6,946 bases of DNA from Clostridia bacterium (lineage in GTDB: Bacteria; Bacillota_A; Clostridia; Christensenellales; Aristaeellaceae), in NCBI GenBank assembly GCA_017398245.1, contig JAFQGN010000105.1, positions 1 to 6,946 of the forward strand, read 5' to 3'. Of this stretch, positions 1-5,691 are shown piece after piece (the stretch's first letter is position 1; every line of letters begins with the position of its first letter). Position numbers and translations under genes: made by a program. The notes below the pieces were generated by a model. It saw only the letters and a list, made by a program, of their open reading frames with translations, ran no database searches and had not been told where the DNA came from.

Positions 1-736
1 AGCCCAGCAGCGCGATGCGGCCAAAGCGCGCCATGCAGTCCAGCGCCTGATCGAAGCCCTTTCCGACCCCGGTTACCTCAATGCAGACCGGCACGCCGCC
101 GCCGGAAAGCTCCTTTACGCGCTCGGCAGATCCTTCCTGAGACGGATCGAGCGCGTAATCCGCGCCGATCTCCAGCGCCTGCGCACGGCGCTCGGGTACG
201 AGATCTGCAGCAATGATGGGCGTCGCGCCGGCAGCGCGCAGGAGCTTTACGGCAAGCTGGCCGAGAAGGCCCTGTCCCATGACCAGCGCCGTTTCGCCGA
301 TCTCAAGGCGAGTTTTGCGGATGGCGGCCAGCGGGAAGGTCGCGATGAAGCTGATCGCAGCTTCCTCAAGGGAAAGGCGGTCGTCAGGAATCTTGACGAC
401 GTTCTTTTCGTCAACTGTGTTGTAATTCTTGTGCTTTCCCCAATAGACCACAACTCGGTCGCCGGGCACTACGCTTTTTACGTCCTTGCCGCATTCGACC
501 ACGATGCCTGTGCTCGAATAGCCGGATGTGCGCGGGAAAACGACCGGCGGATCATAAGGGGTATTGATCCCGACGTTCGGATCGCCGGTGATGTTGGCGC
601 GTTCGGTGCCGCAGCTTACGGTGCTGAAGGCGGTCTTCACGCGCACGGAATGATCGCCGAGCGCATCGGCGGGCATATCGACGAGATTAGCGGTATTGAC
701 ATCGGTGAAAACGATTTGCTTGACGAATGAATCCAT
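1..736 (-). CDS. MDR-superfamily dehydrogenase, zinc-site-poor type (partial, C-terminus beyond left edge)
   Basis: This is a medium-chain dehydrogenase/reductase expected to oxidise or reduce an alcohol or ketone with NAD(P) in the cytoplasm; the substrate cannot be read from the sequence. The 245 visible residues hold the N-terminal GroES-like domain (about 1-140) and the start of the Rossmann domain, with the dinucleotide-binding stretch GQGLLGQLAVKLLRAAG at 154-170 and an acidic residue (AADL) after the second strand. A CGTE motif at 42-45 matches the usual CGTD region. The GHE motif that normally supplies zinc ligands is replaced by SGYSSTG (71-77), and the four-cysteine structural zinc lobe is absent. 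This resembles the bacteriochlorophyllide-dehydrogenase-like (BchC-like) branch of the superfamily rather than classical zinc alcohol dehydrogenases. The start at 736 has AAAGGAG (745-751) 8 nt upstream; an in-frame ATG at 754 would overlap that site, so it is not preferred. The frame stays open to base 1. It lies downstream of the quinone oxidoreductase gene on the same strand and is probably in the same operon. Confidence 0.88.
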   Translation of the reverse strand, partial: MDSFVKQIVFTDVNTANLVDMPADALGDHSVRVKTAFSTVSCGTERANITGDPNVGINTPYDPPVVFPRTSGYSSTGIVVECGKDVKSVVPGDRVVVYWGKHKNYNTVDEKNVVKIPDDRLSLEEAAISFIATFPLAAIRKTRLEIGETALVMGQGLLGQLAVKLLRAAGATPIIAADLVPERRAQALEIGADYALDPSQEGSAERVKELSGGGVPVCIEVTGVGKGFDQALDCMARFGRIALLG

Positions 737-831
737 ATGTATTTCTCCTTTCATATCGGCATAAGGGAAAAACGAAAAACGAGACCGGGCGTTCTTGCGG
801 ATGCAGGCTCCGGCAGAAGACAGGCGCCTGT

Positions 832-1821
832 TTATTCTTCGTCTATGGTCAGAACGACCTTGCCCACGCTCTTGCCCTCTTCCAGCAGCGCGTGCGCCTC
901 TTCGGCCTTGGTGATGGGCAGCACGGCGTAGATCGTGGGGCGCACTTCGCCTGTTTCTACCTTCGGCCACACATCGCGCACAAGGTTTGCAAGCAGTTCT
1001 GCCTTGAATTCGGGCGTTTTGCTGCGCAGAGTGCTGCCGATCAGGCGGATATTCTTCATGAACATCGTGCGCAGGTTCACCGGCGTGATATCGCCCGCAA
1101 GCGTCGCGATCATGATCCACCGGCAGCCGTAGGCGACATGCGGGAAGCATTCGCCGACTTTCTCGGAGCCGAGGCAGTCGATGGCGAGGTTCAGCGGATG
1201 ACCGGCGGCTTCTTCCCGTGCAAGAACCTCCGCAACGCTTTCCTTGGAAGTATCGATCACCACGTCGGCATGCAAATGCCCGATCGAAGCGGCGACCTTC
1301 TCGTTCAATACGCTTGTGAGCACGCGCAGACCGAACGCCTTTGCCATGGGGATCACCACGCTGGCCAGTCCGCTCGCGCCTGCGTGCATGAGGAAGGTCT
1401 GCCCGGACTTTGCGCCGCCTTCATAGAAAAGATTGAGGTATGCCGTTGCAAACGCTTCCGGCAGTGCAGCGGCTTCGACCAGCGAAAGCCCCTTGGGCAC
1501 GGGCATGACCATGCCGTGCGGCACACATACATACTGCGCATATCCGCCGCCGCCCAGCAGCGCGCACACTTCGTCGCCGATCTTCCATTTGCTCTCGCGC
1601 TGCGCTTGTGCAGAAAGCTCGCAGATAGTGCCCGCGACCTCCAAACCGGGCCAGTCCGGGCAGCCGGGCGGCGGGGGATACGTCCCCGCGCGCTGCATGA
1701 GGTCGGCGCGGTTTACGGCAGCGGCGCGCACCTTGATGCGCACTTCCCCGGCGCGCAGCGCAGGCATTTCCACTTCCTGCCATACAAGCGAACGGTCTTT
1801 TTCGATTACGATAGCTTTCAT
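832..1821 (-). CDS. NAD(P)H:quinone oxidoreductase, PIG3-like (zinc-independent MDR)
   Basis: A 329-residue soluble oxidoreductase of the quinone oxidoreductase branch of the MDR superfamily, expected to reduce quinones or reactive enones with NADPH. Full family length is present. The signature segment NRADLMQRAGTYPPPPG (37-53) followed by GLEVAG (59-64) is typical of the PIG3/TP53I3 group. GGGGYAQYV (90-98) and LSLVEAAALPEAFATAY (112-128) follow in the expected order, and the Rossmann fold begins near 143 with HAGASGLASVVIPMAKAFG (146-164). No zinc-ligand motifs are present, as usual for this group. One oddity is that the nucleotide-binding loop reads GASGLAS, with alanine where relatives usually have glycine (GASGVG). 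An in-frame ATG exists at 1869, but the start at 1821 is preferred: it has AAGGAGG (1831-1837) with a 9-nt spacer, and MKAIVI is the normal family N-terminus. It is divergent from the AraC-type regulator gene and leads a probable two-gene unit with the dehydrogenase downstream. The substrate is not predictable. Confidence 0.93.
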   Translation of the reverse strand: MKAIVIEKDRSLVWQEVEMPALRAGEVRIKVRAAAVNRADLMQRAGTYPPPPGCPDWPGLEVAGTICELSAQAQRESKWKIGDEVCALLGGGGYAQYVCVPHGMVMPVPKGLSLVEAAALPEAFATAYLNLFYEGGAKSGQTFLMHAGASGLASVVIPMAKAFGLRVLTSVLNEKVAASIGHLHADVVIDTSKESVAEVLAREEAAGHPLNLAIDCLGSEKVGECFPHVAYGCRWIMIATLAGDITPVNLRTMFMKNIRLIGSTLRSKTPEFKAELLANLVRDVWPKVETGEVRPTIYAVLPITKAEEAHALLEEGKSVGKVVLTIDEE

Positions 1822-1867
1822 ACGGTTCTTCCTCCTTGCAAAGGCAAAGCGTTTTCCAGATAATATC

Positions 1868-1897
1868 ATTGTACCATTTTGACATGCAAAGAAAATA
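1868..1897 (-). promoter_or_regulatory. Probable promoter of the oxidoreductase unit (extended -10)
   Basis: Read on the minus strand, TACAAT at 1873-1868 is preceded by TGG (1876-1874), giving an extended -10 box. The -35 region (about 1891-1897) is only an AT-rich TATTTTC stretch and is a poor match. Transcription would start near 1861, leaving a leader of about 40 nt before the ATG at 1821. This box lies immediately next to the -35 box of the opposing promoter (1879-1884), so two polymerases could not easily occupy both at once. Confidence 0.5.
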
Positions 1898-1906
1898 TGC
1901 TATACT
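1879..1906 (+). promoter_or_regulatory. Sigma-A-type promoter of the AraC-family regulator gene
   Basis: A consensus -35 box TTGACA (1879-1884) is separated by 16 bp from TATACT (1901-1906). The -10 box is extended by TGC (1898-1900). The start of transcription would be near 1912-1914, giving a leader of about 40 nt. AAAGGGAG (1938-1945) then lies 6 nt before the ATG at 1952. The near-consensus sequence predicts a strong, activator-independent promoter. Confidence 0.75.
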
Positions 1907-1916
1907 ACAAAAAAGA

Positions 1917-1933
1917 GAACGATCCTATCGTTT
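1917..1933. repeat. Short inverted repeat at the regulator transcript start (possible operator)
   Basis: AACGAT (1918-1923) and ATCGTT (1927-1932) form a perfect 6-bp inverted repeat around CCT, just after the predicted transcription start of the regulator gene. A protein bound here could block the regulator promoter. As RNA, it would form a small 3-nt-loop hairpin upstream of the ribosome binding site. There is no run of T after it, so it does not look like a terminator. The operator role is an inference from position alone. Confidence 0.4.
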
Positions 1934-1951
1934 GACGAAAGGGAGAAAGCG

Positions 1952-2764
1952 ATGAATACCCTTGTTTCCGCATCCGGTCTCGTGTTTTTCAAAGCCGAGC
2001 GCTACATGTATCTGCAGCATCATGTGTTCGATACGAGCAGCTGCCCGCGCCCGCATTTCTGCATGGGTCTGATCACCGAAGGGAACGGTACATTCAAAAA
2101 CTGTGCCACCGGCGAGCGGATCCATGTTGCGCCGGGCGAGATCATTTTTGTGCCGATCACCTCGCGCTATGTTTCCACATGGGATGGCGATCCGCGCGTT
2201 TCCTATATCAGCATGCACTTTATTTTCAACGCTCCGGGCATTTTTTCGCGCCAGCGCAATTTTGAACTGCAAAAGATCACTCCCGCAGATTTCGAAGGAA
2301 CACTTAAAACCTTTGAATATGTGCTTGAACACTACAAGACGAGCGATGAGGCGACGCAGCTCGAGGTGCTCTCCCGGTTCTACGGCCTCCTTTCCAGACT
2401 TCTTCCTCAGCTCGAAACGAGAGACGAAGCGCCGGTGGACGCACGGCTTTTGCGCGCTGTGGATTATATCGAAGAAAACTATACTGAAAATATCGCTGTC
2501 GAGCAGCTGGCGACGGCCTGCCAGATGAGCGTATCGCGTTTTTTTCCTTGCTTCAAAAAGGCGATGGGCGTGACTCCGGTGGATTATATAAATCACGTGC
2601 GCGTGCGCATGGCGATTATCGCACTCATGCACAGCGAGGATTTTTCCATAGAGAGCATCAGCGAAAAAGCGGGGTTCGAATCTGCCGCGTATTTCAGGCG
2701 CGTCTTCAAGCGCATCACCGGAAAGACCCCGCGCGAATACCGGAAAACGGCAATGGAGATATAA
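1952..2764 (+). CDS. AraC/XylS-family transcriptional regulator
   Basis: A 270-residue cytoplasmic DNA-binding regulator of the length typical for sugar-responsive AraC proteins. The N-terminal half (about 15-100) looks like the cupin-type ligand-binding domain, with HFCMGLITEGNGTF at 35-48 and HVAPGEIIFVP at 58-68 as the usual beta-strand and 'PGd' turn. A helical linker follows (about 110-160). The C-terminal DNA-binding domain has two helix-turn-helix units: IAVEQLATACQMSVSRFF (181-198) with its FKKAMGVTPVDYI tail, and FSIESISEKAGFESAAYF (231-248) with the family signature FKRITGKTPREYR (252-264). The start has AAAGGGAG with a 6-nt spacer. It lies 171 bp upstream of the GH2 beta-mannosidase gene on the same strand, so local control of that gene in response to a sugar is the simplest inference. 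The shared intergenic region means it may also affect the divergent oxidoreductase genes. The ligand cannot be named from sequence. Confidence 0.95.
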   Translation: MNTLVSASGLVFFKAERYMYLQHHVFDTSSCPRPHFCMGLITEGNGTFKNCATGERIHVAPGEIIFVPITSRYVSTWDGDPRVSYISMHFIFNAPGIFSRQRNFELQKITPADFEGTLKTFEYVLEHYKTSDEATQLEVLSRFYGLLSRLLPQLETRDEAPVDARLLRAVDYIEENYTENIAVEQLATACQMSVSRFFPCFKKAMGVTPVDYINHVRVRMAIIALMHSEDFSIESISEKAGFESAAYFRRVFKRITGKTPREYRKTAMEI

Positions 2765-2834
2765 AAAAGGATAAGGATCTGTCCTGTGCGGCAAACGGCC
2801 CTAAGGCTATGGCCTGCAGCGGCATTGTTAAGAT

Positions 2835-2874
2835 GAACGGAAAATGAAGCGGTTGTTTTATCTTTTATCCGTTC
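2835..2874. repeat. Spaced inverted repeat upstream of the GH2 gene (candidate regulator site)
   Basis: GAACGGA (2835-2841) and TCCGTTC (2868-2874) are perfect 7-bp inverted arms separated by 26 bp, so their centres are 33 bp (about three helical turns) apart. The right arm overlaps the spacer and -35 zone of the TATAAT promoter at 2886. The arms share the core GAACG with the inverted repeat at 1917-1933. As RNA this could also be a weak hairpin, but no T-run follows directly. Binding by the neighbouring AraC-type protein is an inference. Confidence 0.4.
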
Positions 2875-2891
2875 GGCTTTGGGAGTATAAT
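2863..2891 (+). promoter_or_regulatory. Probable promoter of the GH2 gene (perfect -10, weak -35)
   Basis: TATAAT at 2886-2891 is a perfect -10 box. With a 17-bp spacer, the -35 position (2863-2868) reads TTTTAT, a poor match, and there is no TG extension. A strong -10 with a poor -35 is the layout expected of an activator-dependent promoter and fits the AraC-type gene just upstream. Transcription would start near 2898, giving a leader of about 38 nt. Confidence 0.55.
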
Positions 2892-2916
2892 CAGAACTAC
2901 ATGACAGGCATTCTGC

Positions 2917-2925
2917 AAAAGGGAG
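2917..2925 (+). promoter_or_regulatory. Ribosome binding site that decides the GH2 start
   Basis: AAAAGGGAG lies 10 nt before the GTG at 2936. It is only 1 nt before the GTG at 2927, which is too close, and 16 nt before the ATG at 2942, which is too far. The start at 2936 is therefore the best supported, though the ATG at 2942 remains possible. Confidence 0.55.
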
Positions 2926-2935
2926 CGTGACTGCG

Positions 2936-5479
2936 GTGAAGATGCTGCTCGACGGAAAATGGCGTGGCGAGGGCTTTTCCCCAAATGGAGAGAAAATGAG
3001 CTTTGAGGGCACTGTGCCCGGATGCGTGCATACCGATCTCTTGGCCTGCGGCAGGCTCAAGGATCTTTTCTGGCGTGATCAGGCTAAGGATGCAAAATGG
3101 ATCGAAGACTGGAACTGGGCCTATGAAAGAACATTTACAGTGAATGAAGCGCCGAAGGACGCACAACTGATCTTTGACGGACTGGATACCTACGCAAGCG
3201 TCTATCTCAACGGCGTTGAGATCGGTCGTGCGGAGAATATGTTTATACCGCATACGTTCGCTGCAAAAAGCCTTCGCGCGGGTGAGAACGCGCTGAGGGT
3301 CGTCTTCCGATCGCCGATCGCCATGACGAACGGCCTTCCGGAGCGTTCCGCTGCGTTTACATGGGAACGGCTGTATACCCGAAGGCTGCAGTGCGCCTAT
3401 TCGTGGGACTGGGTGGACCGCTTTGTCACAATGGGCATCTTCCGCAGCGTCTGCCTGCACTGGGCCGAGCACTGCGAGATCGAGGATGTTCGCTGCGAGA
3501 CCCGCGCAGTGGATGCGTTCGGCGCGCTGCTGTTCTGCCATGCCGACTTCAGCCATATTGGCGAGGTGGATTTTTGTCGCCTGACGCTGCATGCGCCCGA
3601 CGGAACGAAGGTGTATGAAAAGCGCCGCAGGATCGTCGAAGATGGCCTGTCTGAAATGATCGACGTCATGCATCCGCAGCTTTGGTGGCCCAATGGCTAC
3701 GGCGATCAGCCGCTGTACCGCCTGACGGTCTGCGCAGAGAGAGAAACGGGGGAGGAGCTTGACAAGCGTGAGCTGAAGGTGGGCATCCGCACGGCCCGAA
3801 TCCTGCAAAAGCCGGATCTCCCCGGCAGCAAGAACCATGAAAAATGCCTGGAACTCAAGCAGGGCGGGCATGTTTCCGGGAACAATTCCTTCTGGGACCG
3901 GAACGAAGAGGACGAGTTTTCCGGCTTTACGCTCATCGTCAATGGCGTCAAGGTATTCTGCAAAGGCGCAAACTGGGTGCCCTGCGAACCGTTTCCCTCT
4001 GCCGAAACTCCTGAAAAGATCAGAAAACTGCTGGAAATGCTCCGGGACGCCAACGGCAATATGGTGCGCATCTGGGGCGGCGGCCTGTTTGAGCAGGATG
4101 CGTTTTACGATATCTGCGACGAACTGGGCCTGATGGTCACGCAGGATTTCCTGATGGCCTGCGGCAGCTATCCTGAGTGGGACGACAGCTTCCTTGCGCA
4201 TCTGCAGCAGGAAGCCGCGCATGCGGCACGCAGGCTGCGCAACCACGCCTGCCTGATGTGGTGGACAGGCGATAACGAAAACGCCATGGATGCAGACGAG
4301 GATATGGCGGATTACCACGGCAGGCGTTCTGCGCTGCGCGCCATCGGCCCGGTGCTGGAGCAGATGGACCCCAACCGTCCGTTCCTTCCCTCCAGCCCCT
4401 ATGGCGGCCGTCCGTACGGCTCCATTACCCGCGGCACAACGCACAACACCAACTATATCGGAGAAACATTTTCGTATATCCGAAACCATGATATGCAGGA
4501 TTACCGAAAGGTCTTCGAACGCTATCTTTCCCGCTTCTGCGCGGAGGAGCCGATCATGGGCATGCCGTCCGAATCAACGCTTCTGCGCTTTATGACGGCA
4601 GAGGATATCTACGGTGCAGATGAATCGATGATGCGGTTCCATACCAAGAACAATCCCGCCGAGGCGTTCAGAGAATTCCAGATCTACGATTACATTCCGA
4701 CCATCACCGAAAAGGTGCTCGGCAAAGCAGCATGTCCCGAGGACAGACTGACGAAGCTGCAGTATATCCAGTATGAGTGGATCCGGATGACTATGGAGAT
4801 CTATCGCCGCAACAAGTGGTTCTCTTCCGACATGATCTATTGGATGCTGAACGATTGCTGGCCTGCAAACGGTTGGGCGATCATCGATTACTATGCCCGT
4901 CCGAAGGCTGCATGGTATGGGTTTAGGCGCGCAGCTCAGCCGGTCATCGCGTCGGTTGACTGCAAAGACGGAACCTATCAGGTGTATGTCTGCAGCGACG
5001 GTCACGAGCCCCGAAGCGGCAAGGTCCGCCTGTTTATTCAGCCCTTTGATCGTGAAGATCCCGTCTGCGAGAGAGGGGCAGAGTTCAGCATCGGCGGTAA
5101 TGAAAGCGCGGTCGTGCTTTCGGCTGCATTGCCTGCAGCGAAGGAGGGCGAGCTGCTGATCGCTGAAATTCAGGGCGATACCTTCTTTGACAGGACCTTT
5201 TTCTTCGAAAAGCGGCCGCAGGACTGCAGTTTCCCGGGCGATTTGCCGATCGTTGAAGAAGTCACCGACCATTCCGTCACGCTGCGCGCCGAGCGGTATA
5301 TCCATGCGGTTTCGCTGGATGGAGAAATGCTTTTCGATGACAACTTCTTCTCCATGCTGCCCGGAGAAAGAAAAACGGTGCAGTTTGCGCCGCAGGGCTC
5401 TTCTGAGATCCGTATTCGTGCCTTGAATTTTGCAGGTCCGTCCTGCGTGATCTCTGCAGCGAAACAGTCTGCCCGATGA
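2936..5479 (+). CDS. Glycoside hydrolase family 2, beta-mannosidase type
   Basis: An 847-residue retaining glycosidase expected to release terminal beta-mannose from oligosaccharides. There is no signal peptide or membrane segment, so it should act in the cytoplasm on imported sugars. Order: N-terminal sugar-binding sandwich (about 5-180, with FDGLDTYASVYLNG and YSWDWVDRF at 155-163), an Ig-like domain (about 185-290), a TIM barrel (about 325-660) and C-terminal sandwich domains. Within the barrel, KGANWVP (343-349) and VRIWGGGLFEQDAFYD (377-392) are beta-mannosidase hallmarks. GDNEN (445-449) supplies the acid/base E448. The AEEP segment supplies the predicted nucleophile E537, at the place of SEFG/SEYG in relatives. 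The 89-residue gap between them agrees with known GH2 beta-mannosidases (about 90-93). WMLNDCWP (636-643) closes the barrel. Oddities are AEEP and WWTGDNEN around the catalytic residues and a polar stretch near 290-330. It follows the AraC-type gene and converges with the GH9 gene. A related specificity (endo-beta-mannosidase or exo-glucosaminidase) is possible but less likely. Confidence 0.92.
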   Translation: MKMLLDGKWRGEGFSPNGEKMSFEGTVPGCVHTDLLACGRLKDLFWRDQAKDAKWIEDWNWAYERTFTVNEAPKDAQLIFDGLDTYASVYLNGVEIGRAENMFIPHTFAAKSLRAGENALRVVFRSPIAMTNGLPERSAAFTWERLYTRRLQCAYSWDWVDRFVTMGIFRSVCLHWAEHCEIEDVRCETRAVDAFGALLFCHADFSHIGEVDFCRLTLHAPDGTKVYEKRRRIVEDGLSEMIDVMHPQLWWPNGYGDQPLYRLTVCAERETGEELDKRELKVGIRTARILQKPDLPGSKNHEKCLELKQGGHVSGNNSFWDRNEEDEFSGFTLIVNGVKVFCKGANWVPCEPFPSAETPEKIRKLLEMLRDANGNMVRIWGGGLFEQDAFYDICDELGLMVTQDFLMACGSYPEWDDSFLAHLQQEAAHAARRLRNHACLMWWTGDNENAMDADEDMADYHGRRSALRAIGPVLEQMDPNRPFLPSSPYGGRPYGSITRGTTHNTNYIGETFSYIRNHDMQDYRKVFERYLSRFCAEEPIMGMPSESTLLRFMTAEDIYGADESMMRFHTKNNPAEAFREFQIYDYIPTITEKVLGKAACPEDRLTKLQYIQYEWIRMTMEIYRRNKWFSSDMIYWMLNDCWPANGWAIIDYYARPKAAWYGFRRAAQPVIASVDCKDGTYQVYVCSDGHEPRSGKVRLFIQPFDREDPVCERGAEFSIGGNESAVVLSAALPAAKEGELLIAEIQGDTFFDRTFFFEKRPQDCSFPGDLPIVEEVTDHSVTLRAERYIHAVSLDGEMLFDDNFFSMLPGERKTVQFAPQGSSEIRIRALNFAGPSCVISAAKQSAR

Positions 5480-5509
5480 CCGCCACAACAAAAGCATATA
5501 GTATAATGC

Positions 5510-5555
5510 GCAAAAGAAAAGGAGTTCTCCGCTGGGAGAACTCCTTTTCTTTTGC
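5510..5555. terminator. Bidirectional rho-independent terminator between convergent genes
   Basis: Bases 5510-5530 pair without a mismatch with 5535-5555, giving a 21-bp stem and a 4-nt GCTG loop. The core is GGAGTTCTCC against GGAGAACTCC, flanked by AAAAGAAAA on the left and TTTTCTTTT on the right. Each strand therefore has a GC-rich stem followed by a T-rich tail, so it can stop the GH2 transcript from the left and the GH9 transcript from the right. It begins 30 bp after the GH2 stop codon. Confidence 0.93.
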
Positions 5556-5691
5556 CAAAATGCAGATGCCCGTCCTGCCCGCAAAACGGGCTTTCGGATG
5601 CCGTGGGTCATCATGCGGAGTGGGAACGGGCCGGCGTTGGCGGATCGGTCACGTTTTCTCTTCGATGCTCCTGACAAGATCCGTCTGCTCC
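5556..5691. other. Noncoding stretch between the terminator and the GH9 stop codon
   Basis: These 136 bp would be the 3' untranslated region of the minus-strand GH9 transcript. The only structure seen is a small hairpin, GCCCG/CGGGC around CAAAA (5577-5591). It has no adjacent T-run and little weight. No convincing gene, promoter or repeat is visible. Confidence 0.5.

Noticed and set aside
804..830. Imperfect hairpin (CAGGCGCC with GGAGCCTG on the minus strand) between the two MDR genes
   Set aside because: It has an internal mismatch, and the T-rich stretch lies well downstream of it. It does not qualify as a terminator and gives no reason to split the two-gene unit.
727..1863. A 378-codon plus-strand open frame over the quinone oxidoreductase gene
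   Set aside because: The minus strand carries a full-length, motif-rich MDR enzyme; the plus-strand product is composition-biased and unrecognisable.
2767..2785. Tandem AAGGAT hexamers and a 4-bp AGGA/TCCT inverted repeat after the regulator stop codon
   Set aside because: They are too short to separate from chance, and no T-run supports a terminator for the regulator gene.
1925..2794. A 289-codon minus-strand open frame antisense to the AraC-type regulator
   Set aside because: The plus-strand protein has both AraC helix-turn-helix units and a good ribosome binding site; the antisense frame has neither motif nor start signal.
2897..4489. A 530-codon open frame on the minus strand, antisense to the GH2 gene
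   Set aside because: Its translation is rich in His, Ala and Arg with no recognisable motif, while the opposite strand encodes a complete GH2 enzyme. Long antisense frames are common in GC-rich coding DNA, and there is no convincing ribosome binding site or promoter.
5501..5508. TATAAT-like sequence just before the terminator
   Set aside because: It lies between a stop codon and a strong terminator, with no plausible -35 box or downstream plus-strand gene.
4574..5677. A 367-codon minus-strand open frame across the GH2 end and the terminator
   Set aside because: It runs straight through the strong terminator hairpin and is antisense to conserved GH2 sequence; there is no motif.
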